Numbered from the stretch's first letter, positions 46,079 through 56,734 are shown. The stretch is DNA of 64,000 bases from Legionella feeleii (GCF_001467625.1 NZ_LNYB01000082.1:12720-76719); one strand, 5' to 3'. The notes: generated by a model not told the origin, from the letters alone. A program made the numbers and translations.

Positions 46079-49000
46079 TTAGTGCTTGGGCAAAATCTTC
46101 ACATTAGGGTCTTTAGAGTAGGCGTTCAATATATCAACGACCAGTTGCTCCACAACGCTGGATTTTGCATCCTCCTCAATGAGGCCAGTTTGCTCTCTCA
46201 TCGCAGCCAATCTGGCTTCAATTTCTCTTGCAACAGAGCCATTGGGGAACATCGCAGCTAACAATCTTCTTGCTTCCCCAGGACCTAAGTGACGATACAA
46301 TTGATTCCGAACTGCCGCGTCCTCTGCTGTGGTACTAAACGCCCACAACTCGACAGGTCCCAAAGTCAGAGTCAGTAATTGCACGTTAACACCATTCTTG
46401 GTTGCATATTGCACGAGGAAGGTTGCCCCCCCTTGGCGAGGACCATGTACCCGGGTACGCAATGCAACTTTGGCTGTATTCGACAAACCGAAGATCTGAC
46501 TGGTCTTTTCTACTGCCTGTGATGGGCCCGCATCCATCACATAAATTGCGGTACTGAAATCGATCATTACTGCATCAAAGTCATCAACTGATTGCGATAG
46601 CAAAGCAATTTGTACCTTCCATTTACGACCCTCACGCATGTCGATAATGACCTGATCGCGAACTGCCGAGGATTTGGCAGTACGGTGGAATTCGTCATAA
46701 ACAATCCGTTTAGGATCTTCCCTAATTTCTAAGACCCGTTCTTTATGATATTCCTTATACTGCTCAGGAATATTGGTCAAGCTTTCCTCGGTCAAGTAAT
46801 AATGTCGTGCAAGTACATAACGCGCTAACATATACATAACCGAAGTCTGGCGATCGGCAGCGTCTCCCCCACTCTTGGCAACCTCATCCAAATCGAGGGA
46901 CACAACACGCGCATCTCCAATATCAAAGCTTGTTACCCTTGATAGAATTGAATATTCACGAACCGCACCAGAAATCATACGAGAAAACGCATTAATCAAT
47001 GATTCACCTGTTGGCGCAGTTACTTTTTCATATAAATCCTCAATAGAGGGTGTACGACAGATTGAGGCGGCATCTGCAAGTAAGGGCATTGCATAACGTT
47101 GTGCCAACATAGCCTCATGGATAAAACCTGCTGAATAAAGGGAATCGGTTACTTCCCACCAGGTTGATTTTGAATCCCGAACAAAACCAATTTCCTCTAA
47201 AATACTGTCAATAAACTCTTCCACACCCGGCGAATAGGGGGTGGGGTTAAATTCATCCGCTAAACTTTTATATAATTCATCGACGACCATACCTGCCAAA
47301 TCAGGCATACCATCATAAGGTTTAGCAGCACCTAACGGGGTGGTTAGCAGCGTTAAGAAGTTAACCAAGAATGAACGCTCAATCGCTGTCGGGTAGCGGC
47401 AACCTAACTGGGTATCGAAAGGATTAATTGAATAATCAGGCGTCATGCGTAAGCGATGATAGGCTACTAAATGGCGTTTAGATGCAGGCAACGCCTCTTT
47501 AAGAAGCGATATGAGTCCGCTACTTGAAGGGCCAATATCAATAATAGCTATCCGAGGTAAGCGAGTTAGCCCCCCTGATAGGCAAAGTGCCAAATTCATC
47601 GCATTCGATAATACTGACTTACCAGAACCAGGACGAGCATATACCAAATCAATCCAGGTAGTTTGTTGGGTCGAGCCAGGCTGAAATGGCCAGGGCTTTC
47701 CATCGGGTGTACGAAATAACAAGGCGCCATGTTCCCAGGGAGATGCAGGCCGTGTAATCGGTAACATGCTGATCACGTCTGATAATGGAGCAACAGAAGG
47801 CACGGCAGTGCTATTGAGTGTTGTGGCCAGCATACTGGAAACAAACCCCGCAAAAGGATCGCCGCAGATTTCAGATACGTCAGTTGAACCCCATCCTTCT
47901 ATCGCTTTAACCAGTTCCGAACTACGTCGTCGCAATAAGGCAAGCTCGCCTTCTGGAGCCCAGGTAGCAGCGACTACCCGCAAGCGTATGATGGAATCAT
48001 CCGTATTGAGCTGTAAATATTTTAATAAGTTTACCGAATCACTGATTAATCTATTTTGAGCAGAAGAAAAGCTGAGGATCGCAGACAATAACCCTTTAAG
48101 TTTGATGGTACCTAATCCTTCGCTCTCTATTAAAAAGGATATTCTCCATGGAATATGAGATGGTAAAATACGGGCAAACAAATTAATAAACGGCCTAATA
48201 TCTTTGGGGAATAAATCAATAAAAACAGAAGAATAGATTTTATTCCCAACCCTTACTGTGCGTAGATCGAGTGCTTCCGCATCACGTGGAAGTACTTGTT
48301 TTGCTAAAGAGGGCCATAACAAATCGGAGGGGTCACCATCAAAATTATTCACCTCACGTGGGATTATCTTATCGCCAGGAAGTGTCGCCTGCCAATCATC
48401 AGCTGTAAAATCAGGATCTGCAGTCATACGGATAGCGTGCACTGCATCATGAACTTCGACCAATTTTGCATAAATATTAAGCGCATCAAGATCGTTAAGT
48501 ATGGAACGCACATAGGCATCATGCGTATCACGTAACTCTGGAATAGCGGCATAAATAGTCTGGGTATTTTTAAAAGGCGGCGCTTTGGTGTCTTTCAGCA
48601 TTTTCATTTTAGCTTTATTTGCCGCCTTTAATTGTTCTTGCGATAAATTATAAGGACGCGTGTAAAGAACAAAATATAACCGTTCTTCAGCACAATATTG
48701 AGCCAGAAAATTAACCCGTTCACTGAATAAATCGTCAAGGCTCAGTTCCAAACGCTTTGCAGTTGCATCAGCGGGCGCGTAAATGTCCTGGATAAGTTTT
48801 CTTATATTTTGTTTGTCATGGCTAAAATAGACTTGCAGGGCATGGCCTGGTCTGCCCATAGCAGCCTGAAACGCATTACTCAAACCCTCAACCAGGCGAT
48901 CAAATTCTTCGGCACCGGCAAGCGCAGTAACCCCTTCAATTTTCAGAATAGACAATAAAGCACCGTCATGGTTAACCAGGACAGTTGGACTATCAGCAGT

Positions 49001-49102
49001 TTCCAAATCGCAATAAGACTCGGTTGTTTGCTTCAATGAAGTACTTAACCAGGCAAAAAAGGTATCAACACCTTCAAAAAATGATTCTGACCAGTTCCCC
49101 AT
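46079..49102 (-). CDS. icmB: Dot/Icm ATPase IcmB/DotO
   Basis: 1007 residues, VirB4-like. Walker A is in YARPGSGKSVLS and Walker B in RIVYDEFHRT. Known in L. pneumophila as the ATPase that, with DotB, forms the energy centre at the cytoplasmic entrance of the Dot/Icm channel. Start MGNWSESFFEGVDTFFAWLS fits the family. It is the last gene of the cluster here. Confidence 0.98.
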   Translation of the reverse strand: MGNWSESFFEGVDTFFAWLSTSLKQTTESYCDLETADSPTVLVNHDGALLSILKIEGVTALAGAEEFDRLVEGLSNAFQAAMGRPGHALQVYFSHDKQNIRKLIQDIYAPADATAKRLELSLDDLFSERVNFLAQYCAEERLYFVLYTRPYNLSQEQLKAANKAKMKMLKDTKAPPFKNTQTIYAAIPELRDTHDAYVRSILNDLDALNIYAKLVEVHDAVHAIRMTADPDFTADDWQATLPGDKIIPREVNNFDGDPSDLLWPSLAKQVLPRDAEALDLRTVRVGNKIYSSVFIDLFPKDIRPFINLFARILPSHIPWRISFLIESEGLGTIKLKGLLSAILSFSSAQNRLISDSVNLLKYLQLNTDDSIIRLRVVAATWAPEGELALLRRRSSELVKAIEGWGSTDVSEICGDPFAGFVSSMLATTLNSTAVPSVAPLSDVISMLPITRPASPWEHGALLFRTPDGKPWPFQPGSTQQTTWIDLVYARPGSGKSVLSNAMNLALCLSGGLTRLPRIAIIDIGPSSSGLISLLKEALPASKRHLVAYHRLRMTPDYSINPFDTQLGCRYPTAIERSFLVNFLTLLTTPLGAAKPYDGMPDLAGMVVDELYKSLADEFNPTPYSPGVEEFIDSILEEIGFVRDSKSTWWEVTDSLYSAGFIHEAMLAQRYAMPLLADAASICRTPSIEDLYEKVTAPTGESLINAFSRMISGAVREYSILSRVTSFDIGDARVVSLDLDEVAKSGGDAADRQTSVMYMLARYVLARHYYLTEESLTNIPEQYKEYHKERVLEIREDPKRIVYDEFHRTAKSSAVRDQVIIDMREGRKWKVQIALLSQSVDDFDAVMIDFSTAIYVMDAGPSQAVEKTSQIFGLSNTAKVALRTRVHGPRQGGATFLVQYATKNGVNVQLLTLTLGPVELWAFSTTAEDAAVRNQLYRHLGPGEARRLLAAMFPNGSVAREIEARLAAMREQTGLIEEDAKSSVVEQLVVDILNAYSKDPNVKILPKH

Positions 49103-49176
49103 GCCATTTCCCTACCATTAAACGAATATTTCAATGAACCCTACAAATTTAACCTTTATGCAATTAAGCTGACTAC

Positions 49177-49812
49177 TTATTTCTGTTCTGTAATTTCTTC
49201 TAAGGCACTTGCAGCCCATCGCTCGATTTGTTTGCGGAATTTAGCTCTGGAAGGCAATAAGCGAATGTTTTTAAAAAGGCTTTCAGAGACATCCTTTGAT
49301 GTAATATTCGAATCAATAATTAATTGGCCAAATATCGCTGGATCACTGGTTCCTTCACCATACTTTTCTTCCACAACCTGAGAGCGAAATTTAAAACTGC
49401 GATAAATATTTTGCGCACTCGATTTGTATCCTGTGTCATTAGTAATTGCACAAAAAAGAACGTGACAAAGACTGTTTAATTCTGGCTGACTTAGTTCAGG
49501 AAGATAAATTAATGTGCCGCCACCATAGCCACCAACACCAACTGACTCAACAAAAAAACATTGGGCACAAAAACAGCAGGCTGTTACAAGATTAGATAAT
49601 CGGTTATTAGAAAAATCATGATCAAGGTTCACAACTTCTTGATATAACCTTGCCTGAAAACCGCAAAACTGACAGGTATAGCGATCACGCTGAAAAACCT
49701 TAAGTTCATAGGCTTTAAAACGCTCATCCGCCTTTCTGGCTGAATACAGACGCCATGAGCCAGGACTCGCTACAAGCTTTAAAGTCGTATTACGCCCCTG
49801 GTTCTCAGCCAT
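49177..49812 (-). CDS. icmJ: Dot/Icm coupling-complex protein IcmJ/DotN
   Basis: 211 residues, soluble. Zinc-binding cysteines are seen in CQFCGF and CCFCAQCF, an HNH-like zinc fold, with LDHD between them. DotN binds the DotL C-terminal tail in the type IV coupling complex. Upstream of icmB with a 74-base gap. Confidence 0.97.
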   Translation of the reverse strand: MAENQGRNTTLKLVASPGSWRLYSARKADERFKAYELKVFQRDRYTCQFCGFQARLYQEVVNLDHDFSNNRLSNLVTACCFCAQCFFVESVGVGGYGGGTLIYLPELSQPELNSLCHVLFCAITNDTGYKSSAQNIYRSFKFRSQVVEEKYGEGTSDPAIFGQLIIDSNITSKDVSESLFKNIRLLPSRAKFRKQIERWAASALEEITEQK

Positions 49813-49901
49813 GTGACTATGCTCTCAATAATTAGCAATAATTAATAACAAAATCAGGAAGCAAAACCTGCCTTCCTGATTTCTAAAAATAAATTGAACG
49901 T

Positions 49902-50315
49902 TTAACCACCACTGCCACTGAAAATTGTACCAGTAGGACCAGCAGTTGAACCACCAGAACCACCAAACATGGTAGCACCGGCCACACCGAGAATGGAGGG
50001 CAGGAATAATAACGCTGCCGCAATAAAAACCAATGCGATAGGTGTACCAATTGGAATCTGGGTAGGGTTATCTTTATGCTGCTTAAATTTCATAATGGCG
50101 CCGATAGAAAAACCTAGCCCCGCCAAGTACGAGCCTGCAGTAATTAATTTAGCCAGGTTTGTAAATGATGCAGTAATTTGTGAGGCCATACCGCCAATAG
50201 TGCTAGTAGTGGCAGCTGCCTCCCCGGCAATAATCAATAAACCAATACAAGCTGTGTACATCAATAGGCGTTTTTTATTACTACGCTTTTTATTTAATGT
50301 TACTGGCTTCTTCAC
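49902..50315 (-). CDS. icmD: Dot/Icm protein IcmD/DotP
   Basis: 137 residues, a small inner-membrane protein with hydrophobic segments at about 16-36, 58-75 and 88-110 and a Gly/Ser-rich tail. Position between icmC and icmJ identifies it. A signal-peptide-like N-terminus (MYTACIGLLIIAGEAAA) precedes the mature part. Confidence 0.93.
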   Translation of the reverse strand: MKKPVTLNKKRSNKKRLLMYTACIGLLIIAGEAAATTSTIGGMASQITASFTNLAKLITAGSYLAGLGFSIGAIMKFKQHKDNPTQIPIGTPIALVFIAAALLFLPSILGVAGATMFGGSGGSTAGPTGTIFSGSGG

Positions 50316-50333
50316 TTTAATGTCTCCTAATTA

Positions 50334-50918
50334 TTAACCACCCGTACCATATAATGTATTATTGATGATTTGTAGCGTTGCTACAACATTCATCGCCAAA
50401 ATACCACCAAAAACATGCATCAGCCCTTTCCCTGTCCCCCCCGGAGGTTGGCCTTGTGAAGCAGAACGAGCTATCAATACCCAGCCCCTCACAAACGCAA
50501 TGACTCCTATTACCTGGATTATAACAGATAGCGCCCAACCTGCCTGGTTGCCCGGGCCAAACAGACTGCCAATCAACGGATTATTACTGTTCACCGGTGC
50601 ATACTGTAAAATATTCGAAGAGCCAAAAGTAGTATTTAACATAATAGCCATTCCCGTCGGGAAATAAATTAACATTCCTGCTACTATGAGATAAATTACT
50701 GGCTCCTTTATACTGGTATTACTCGACATCATTGTCCTGGCTTCGCCGTACATCTTCAAACTGTAAATGGCTTTAAAAGCGAATGCCAAGCCGATTACAT
50801 AAGCGGCTCCTGTTACCATCCGCTCGACAGGGAGCAAATTAGTTGCAAGATTAGTTAAAACATCGACTTGACTTGCTATCCAAGAATTACTAGTTCCTGA
50901 CATATTTATTTGCCTCAA
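50334..50918 (-). CDS. icmC: Dot/Icm protein IcmC/DotE
   Basis: 194 residues with about four membrane segments (30-50, 72-92, 125-148, 165-185). Related in sequence style to IcmD and DotV. The ATG overlaps the icmG stop by four bases (50915-50918), a sign of translational coupling. Confidence 0.95.
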   Translation of the reverse strand: MRQINMSGTSNSWIASQVDVLTNLATNLLPVERMVTGAAYVIGLAFAFKAIYSLKMYGEARTMMSSNTSIKEPVIYLIVAGMLIYFPTGMAIMLNTTFGSSNILQYAPVNSNNPLIGSLFGPGNQAGWALSVIIQVIGVIAFVRGWVLIARSASQGQPPGGTGKGLMHVFGGILAMNVVATLQIINNTLYGTGG

Positions 50919-51730
50919 CTATCTTGCTGACTGAACCTTATTACTTGACCTGAACTGGTTATTACACGTCCCTGACGTGCATCAATCAGCTTAACTACAC
51001 CATAACCAGCTATTTGTGATCCTTCTCTAACAGTAAGTGTAGACCCATTTGTTGCAATTAACCATGCCCTGCCAGGTATTACTGCTTGAATATAGAAAAC
51101 AGGTCGTGGGGGCCCCTTATGAACTATACGGGGCACAGGTTTTGGAGCAGTTCTGGTTGTTAATATGTCAATTTGATTCGACTGCTGATCTACTTTAGCT
51201 GCCAGGGTAGTTAGCATTTGATTAAGATCAGCTATCTTGCTGGCTAATTCATTGACATTGCTATTAATACCACTTAACTGATCGTTCAGCGCATTTACTT
51301 CAGACCGCAGATTTTGTTGACTTAATTCCAAAGCAGACAATTTTTGAGTGATTTGTGTATTATCAGGCCCAGTCTGTACTGGCGGAGTCGGAGGCGTAAC
51401 AGGCTGTACTGGCGCAGTAACAACTGGCTGTGTTGGAGTCGGCTGAGGCGTTGCTGTTGTTATTGGTGGAACGGTTGTTGTCTCTGCATCAGTTGTTTTG
51501 CCAGAGAATAACATCCCCCAAAATTCATAAGTAAGCATGATGACAATCACAATACCAACAACAATTAACGCATTTCGCCTAATATCTTTTCTGCCACCGC
51601 TATTAAACTGTTTTTTCTCCGCGCCAGCTGCTTCTGAAGAAACTGCATCTCCATCCGATGAATCCGGACTTATTACATCCAGATCAGCAAACTGATATTC
51701 ATCGCTATATTCATCTTTGTCGTCTGCCAT
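50915..51730 (-). CDS. icmG: Dot/Icm protein IcmG/DotF
   Basis: 271 residues. Acidic cytoplasmic N-terminus, one membrane segment at about 52-72 (ALIVVGIVIVIMLTYEFWGML), a Pro/Thr-rich linker (about 80-125), a coiled coil (about 130-185) and a C-terminal beta domain. In L. pneumophila DotF is an inner-membrane part of the core complex. Confidence 0.96.
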   Translation of the reverse strand: MADDKDEYSDEYQFADLDVISPDSSDGDAVSSEAAGAEKKQFNSGGRKDIRRNALIVVGIVIVIMLTYEFWGMLFSGKTTDAETTTVPPITTATPQPTPTQPVVTAPVQPVTPPTPPVQTGPDNTQITQKLSALELSQQNLRSEVNALNDQLSGINSNVNELASKIADLNQMLTTLAAKVDQQSNQIDILTTRTAPKPVPRIVHKGPPRPVFYIQAVIPGRAWLIATNGSTLTVREGSQIAGYGVVKLIDARQGRVITSSGQVIRFSQQDS

Positions 51731-51749
51731 TTTTTACCTGCTCATCAAG

Positions 51750-54700
51750 TTAAAGTGAGGTTAAGTCTTGAGTAAATAATATACCCAAGCCAGTACCTGA
51801 ATATACTTCCACGGTTGTGGGTCGACTAAATTGCTGTTGCGCAACCTGCCCCCAACTTTTACCCACCGTCGCCAAACCAATCACAGCGTTTTCCAATGCA
51901 GAGCGACCAATACCGTTTTGGACGGTAATATTATCACCACCCCCAGTCCCACCAATTGTCACTGTTGTATTGGCTGATTGGAAAGCATTACCAAAACCTT
52001 CCAGGAAAGAAGAAGCAAACAGAGAACCGTAACGGAGAAGATAATGGTGATCCGTATTACTGGATAATGCAGTGCGCGCTGTATTTGGATCAATTGCATA
52101 AGCACTAATACTCACCGTTTTAGCAGCCCCCGGAACCGATAATGTGTTAAAACTAATCACCATTTTATCGGCATTTGCAGGCAAATTGAAACTGCCGATT
52201 AGTTTAGAGCCCTTTAATTTACCAGACACAATCGTTGCGAGAATGGGGCCTGGCTCATCACTATTAACAGAGGTGTCTAAAACGGCGAATACGATATCAC
52301 CCGTTCTAACAATTGCTTTCTGTGGAGGAGTACTACCACCAGCACCACCAGGGCCACTCGCCATGCCACCAGCCATTCCCGACTGAGGGGCACCACTTAC
52401 CTGAGCACCTTCGGCACCTGGTGCTTTTTCCTCTTGGCCACCAGTATAGGCTTGGGTAGCTACCTTTTTCCATTCTTGTAGTGACTGATTTGCAACACCT
52501 AACATTTGGGATGTACGTTGTTGAATTTTTTGCTGATATTTTTGATCAGCCAACTGTTGGTTCTGCCTTTTCAAAATTTCCTGTAATTGCTGCGCTTGGG
52601 CTGCCTGTGCTGAAGTGGCAGAAGGCGCTTGCCCTGGCATGCTTGGTATCCCTGCCAAGTTGGATGGTACAGCCGTTGGTTGATTGGCTGCTTGTAAACC
52701 TGCCAGCTGGGAAGTATCTGGAGGAAACCCTGCACTCTGTATCTCTGCGTTGCTGAAACCAGCATTTTTCAAGTCTGCAGCGGTGTAGCCAGCATCTTTT
52801 AAATCCTTTGCCGAAAAACCGGCTTGGCGTAAAGCAGCCGCGCTAAAACCAGCATCTTTTAGATCTTTGGCACTAAACCCCGCTGCTTTTAATTGACTCG
52901 CAGTAAAACCCGCATTTTTAAGGTCAGCTGCACTGAATCCTGCGTCTTTTAATTGACTGGCAGTAAAGCCCGCATTCTTAAGATCAGCAGCGCTGAAACC
53001 TGCATCCCGCAATTCTTTGGCACTAAAACCCGCATTTTTAAGTTCAGCAGCTGAAAACCCTGCATCCTTAAGTTCAGCGGCTGTAAAACCTGCATCTTTT
53101 AATTCTGCGGCAGTATAACCCGCAGCCTTCATTGCTGCTGCACTACAACCTAGTGTTTGTCTTATTGTAGCCGCAGAGACGCCAGACGCACGAGCCGCTT
53201 TTAATGAAGCAACACTACAATCCGCCGTTCTGCCAGCCGCAATTACAGCTGCTGTCTTAATTCCTGCCTGGCCTAATTGTTGTGGTGTGAAACCAGCATC
53301 CAGCAATTGCTGAGGAGTAAAACCGGCATCCGATAAAGCTTTAGCATCATAGCCAGCCGCTTTTAAAGCTTCTGCGCTACAACCATTTAATTCGCGTATG
53401 CGTTTGGCTGATACGCCCTGGCTAAATAGGTATTTTAATTTGACTGGATCGCAACCGGCAGCCCGTATCGCGTCATCGGACACATCTGTTGCTGCCCGAA
53501 TTTGCGCAGGTGTGAACCCGGCTGCCAATAAATCTTGCGGCGTAAAACCAGCCGCGGCCAATTGTTTTGCATCATAACCAGCCGCTTTTAGAGCTTGTGC
53601 GCTACAGCCATTTAAAGTACGTATTCTGGTAGCTGACACACCTCTGGCAAATAGAGCCTTTAGTTTTTCAGGATCACAGCCAGCCGCTCGAATAGTGTTA
53701 TCATCTACTGGGCCTGCAGCACTGATTTGCGCGGGTGTAAAACCGGCATTAGCCAAATCGTTATCTGTAAATCCAGCCTCTTTTAGCGCCTTGGCACTAC
53801 AGCCAGCATATTGCCTAATCAACTTAGCACTCACACCAGCCAGACGCTCCATCTTTAATGTTGCAACATCACAGCCTGCACTTTTGACATCTGCGGGTGT
53901 AATCCCTGGTGGTAATTCTGACTCACCCGCTGCAATTTCCCCTGGTGTAAATCCAGCATTAGCCAAGTCTTGAGGTGTAAAACCAGCGTTAAGAAGATCT
54001 CTCGCACTAAAACCAGCTTGTTTTAGCTGCGCCGCAGTAAACCCTGCATTCTTTAGATCAGCTGCACTGAAACCCGCATTCCTTAACTCAGCAGCACTAT
54101 AACCTGCTGCCTTTAATTGGGCAGCGCTGCAACCGCTGATACGCCGAATTGCTGCGGCTGTCACACCAGCCGCTCTTAGGCGCTTTAATGCATCGACTTG
54201 ACATCCTGCTTTGCGGACGTCAGCTTCAGTTATTCCATTAGGCAAACCACTCGCTTTTGTAATTTCCTCTGGCGAGAAACCGGCTCCTTTCAATTCACCG
54301 TCAGAAAAACCACCATCTTTCATCTGCTGGGCTGTAAATCCCGCATTTCTCAATTCGCAGGCATCAAACCCACAAAGTCTAAGCCTTTCTGCACTAAACC
54401 CTGCATCTTTCAATTGGCGAGCGTTAAAACCTGCGGCTCTTAATTCTTTACAAGAGCAAATCCCCTCCAGGTCAGAAAGTTGGTAGCCACTATCTTTTAA
54501 TTGAATACAAGTACACGCGGATTTCAAATCAGCAAGGGCTGCTCCTTCATTTACAACCTTAGTCACTGTAGCTTTACTACAGTTGCTGTTCTTTAACGCT
54601 TGCAGCCATAAACTTCTCTGGGCTCCGCCCTGATCTTCCATTGCCAAAGTCGTAAATCCGACACCACCTTGCCCCGCTTGCGCCCCTACCGGCTCGACAC

Positions 54701-55022
54701 CCGCCCCCAAAGCCTGAGTACGAATAATAGTTGGTATAGAACTTCCGCCAGTTTTTAGTGCTGATTGCGCCTGCTCAACATTTTGAGCTTCCTGTAATTT
54801 TGCGTATTGTACCGTTGGATCAAGTGCACCAGGAATCGATTGAATTCCCCCTGGAACCATACTCACATTGGCACTGGCTTCTGGTCCTAAATCACTTGAG
54901 AATTTTAACTTTGTTACGCCAATTACAATCGCTGTGATCAGCAAAATGCCTGTGAACAGAATAATTACCCGTGAACGGGTATTGGTAAATAATGCCTTAA
55001 TATTCTCTTTTTTGCCTGCCAT
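51750..55022 (-). CDS. icmE: Dot/Icm core channel protein IcmE/DotG
   Basis: 1090 residues. One membrane segment at about 16-36; a very long central region (about 165-770) made of decapeptide units of the type AGFSA-x2-LK-D/N, read as pentapeptide-like repeats, interrupted at intervals by Cys-containing blocks such as RAAGCDP and NGCSA; then a C-terminal VirB10/TrbI domain (about 880-1090) that lines the channel. L. pneumophila DotG is about 1050 residues, so this repeat field is a little longer. No frameshift is seen despite the repetition. Confidence 0.97.
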   Translation of the reverse strand: MAGKKENIKALFTNTRSRVIILFTGILLITAIVIGVTKLKFSSDLGPEASANVSMVPGGIQSIPGALDPTVQYAKLQEAQNVEQAQSALKTGGSSIPTIIRTQALGAGVEPVGAQAGQGGVGFTTLAMEDQGGAQRSLWLQALKNSNCSKATVTKVVNEGAALADLKSACTCIQLKDSGYQLSDLEGICSCKELRAAGFNARQLKDAGFSAERLRLCGFDACELRNAGFTAQQMKDGGFSDGELKGAGFSPEEITKASGLPNGITEADVRKAGCQVDALKRLRAAGVTAAAIRRISGCSAAQLKAAGYSAAELRNAGFSAADLKNAGFTAAQLKQAGFSARDLLNAGFTPQDLANAGFTPGEIAAGESELPPGITPADVKSAGCDVATLKMERLAGVSAKLIRQYAGCSAKALKEAGFTDNDLANAGFTPAQISAAGPVDDNTIRAAGCDPEKLKALFARGVSATRIRTLNGCSAQALKAAGYDAKQLAAAGFTPQDLLAAGFTPAQIRAATDVSDDAIRAAGCDPVKLKYLFSQGVSAKRIRELNGCSAEALKAAGYDAKALSDAGFTPQQLLDAGFTPQQLGQAGIKTAAVIAAGRTADCSVASLKAARASGVSAATIRQTLGCSAAAMKAAGYTAAELKDAGFTAAELKDAGFSAAELKNAGFSAKELRDAGFSAADLKNAGFTASQLKDAGFSAADLKNAGFTASQLKAAGFSAKDLKDAGFSAAALRQAGFSAKDLKDAGYTAADLKNAGFSNAEIQSAGFPPDTSQLAGLQAANQPTAVPSNLAGIPSMPGQAPSATSAQAAQAQQLQEILKRQNQQLADQKYQQKIQQRTSQMLGVANQSLQEWKKVATQAYTGGQEEKAPGAEGAQVSGAPQSGMAGGMASGPGGAGGSTPPQKAIVRTGDIVFAVLDTSVNSDEPGPILATIVSGKLKGSKLIGSFNLPANADKMVISFNTLSVPGAAKTVSISAYAIDPNTARTALSSNTDHHYLLRYGSLFASSFLEGFGNAFQSANTTVTIGGTGGGDNITVQNGIGRSALENAVIGLATVGKSWGQVAQQQFSRPTTVEVYSGTGLGILFTQDLTSL

Positions 55023-55026
55023 TTGA

Positions 55027-56088
55027 TTATAACCCTTCTACCTTGAGCTGCATGACCTTTCCATGCCAGGAAACCAGTAATACAGGCGATTTTTGCATTT
55101 CATAAGCATGCATACCATCAGCACTGGTCATACTTCCTATCCAACCCGGAGACAGAATAGTAAGATTGGTTCGGACATACATTTTGTCGTTGATTATCCA
55201 AGCTCTTGCATCACCACCACTTACGGTTAAGCGTCGACTGCCAGGTGGGGGAACCCCATCCAGAACGTGCAATAAAAGATCGTTCGCACTAGGTGGAATG
55301 CCATTCTCCATCGGTGTACTCTTCGCATTTGGGCCGTAGCCTTGGATACGGAGATCAACACGATAATCCACTGCCTTCTGGCCAGGAATGAGGGTCAACA
55401 TAACAGGCGTATTCAAGCCGCGAAGCCTGACCGCAAGATTACCGTAGTTGTACAACTTCAAAGCCTGAATCATTAACGTATTACTTGTTTTATCCCATTG
55501 AATATTAAAAGCGGAAGGATCACCCAAATCATAAGCACTGATGGGCCATGGTGCACCGGTTGAATCAAGAAAAACGAGGGAAGAAACGAATCCTTGTGAC
55601 AAACGAATAACCGGCGGCGTCGAACCGGGCGACAAATTAACGAATTGAGATGTCGCGGTTGGTTTTGGTGGAACACCTGCTGTTGCTGCTTTAGCATACT
55701 CATTGGTTTGGTAAAGTTGTTTAAGGCGCAAGAGCTGCTCCGGTGTCAGTGGAAACATTTGCCTTGTAACGCCTTCAAACGCCTTAACATCAATTAGCTC
55801 ATTATCAGCATCACTGACAACCTGACCATCTGGAACTGCTGGAGCGGGTGCCGTCGGTTGCGGAACTGTATTTTGCGGCGGCCGAACACCTGGCCTGCCT
55901 TGCTGTTGGGGTTGCCCCGGTTGGCCTTGATTTTGCGATAAACGCTGTTGCAAAAGCCGGAGTTGTTGCAATGCCTGTTGTGCTGAATCAGATTGATCAG
56001 CAGAATAAGCAGCAAAAGGAATCACACTGCCTAACAAAACAGTAAGCGCACCAAGCCTAAGAACGGCTTTTTTCTTCTTATTCATCAA
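55027..56088 (-). CDS. icmK: Dot/Icm outer-membrane core protein IcmK/DotH
   Basis: 353 residues with a signal peptide (about 1-29, ending AAYSADQ), a Gln/Pro-rich linker (about 50-90) and a C-terminal VirB9-like beta domain. DotH forms the outer-membrane ring with DotC and DotD. Its start overlaps icmL by four bases. Confidence 0.96.
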   Translation of the reverse strand: MMNKKKKAVLRLGALTVLLGSVIPFAAYSADQSDSAQQALQQLRLLQQRLSQNQGQPGQPQQQGRPGVRPPQNTVPQPTAPAPAVPDGQVVSDADNELIDVKAFEGVTRQMFPLTPEQLLRLKQLYQTNEYAKAATAGVPPKPTATSQFVNLSPGSTPPVIRLSQGFVSSLVFLDSTGAPWPISAYDLGDPSAFNIQWDKTSNTLMIQALKLYNYGNLAVRLRGLNTPVMLTLIPGQKAVDYRVDLRIQGYGPNAKSTPMENGIPPSANDLLLHVLDGVPPPGSRRLTVSGGDARAWIINDKMYVRTNLTILSPGWIGSMTSADGMHAYEMQKSPVLLVSWHGKVMQLKVEGL

Positions 56089-56723
56089 CTTATACCACCG
56101 CTAGCTGGCCCAACAACAAACTGCGATATACCAATCCCACGAGGAGAGTTAAGTGTTGATACCCTCGTGATTAACATGGTCACTACGTTATTTTGCTGTG
56201 AAAATTCACTAGCACTCTGGTAGGTTACCAAAATCGGCATTTGCACACGCCAAGAGTACCGGCCATTTAAGATCCCTTTTTGTAAGATAATGGGAGCCCG
56301 AGTCGCTACTGCAGAGACAATAAGTTTCTTGGCTTTTACCGCATCCAAATTATTTGATTGCTGCAAAGCAGTTAAAAACTGGGACCAACCATCAGCAGTA
56401 AAGAATCCTGACGAAGCTTGCAGTTCATCACGGTAATTCACAAAATTATAGGTAAAGGCAGCAATAGCAGCCTGGTTTGCCCATTGCAGTACTGCAGAAT
56501 CGGACTGGTTAGGCTCATTAAGAGGATACAAGGGAGTGATTCTGCCGTTGATGCTTGTAGCAAAATACTTAGGCGCCGGTGGATGAGTAATCATGTAAAC
56601 TAACAGTGAAGCCAGAACGAAATTGACTAATATTGAAATGATAAGCGTGATCATCGTTTTACGTTGGCCATCACGGTAAAAATCATTCCTCATAGCAACA
56701 ATTGTCAAAGCATCTTCAGCCAT
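56085..56723 (-). CDS. icmL: Dot/Icm inner-membrane protein IcmL/DotI
   Basis: 212 residues: short cytoplasmic head, one membrane segment at about 24-45, and a VirB8-like periplasmic domain (about 55-210). DotI forms a complex with DotJ. It starts 11 bases after icmM. Confidence 0.97.
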   Translation of the reverse strand: MAEDALTIVAMRNDFYRDGQRKTMITLIISILVNFVLASLLVYMITHPPAPKYFATSINGRITPLYPLNEPNQSDSAVLQWANQAAIAAFTYNFVNYRDELQASSGFFTADGWSQFLTALQQSNNLDAVKAKKLIVSAVATRAPIILQKGILNGRYSWRVQMPILVTYQSASEFSQQNNVVTMLITRVSTLNSPRGIGISQFVVGPASGGIS

Positions 56724-56734
56724 AATTTCCTCGG

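Noticed and set aside
52700..54450. CRISPR-like regular DNA repeats
   Set aside because: The repeats are coding decapeptide units of DotG with codon-level variation and no spacers; not a CRISPR array.
52481..54486. Several plus-strand open frames inside icmE
   Set aside because: They are antisense shadows of the repetitive GC-biased DotG repeats; the DotG frame is clearly the coding one.
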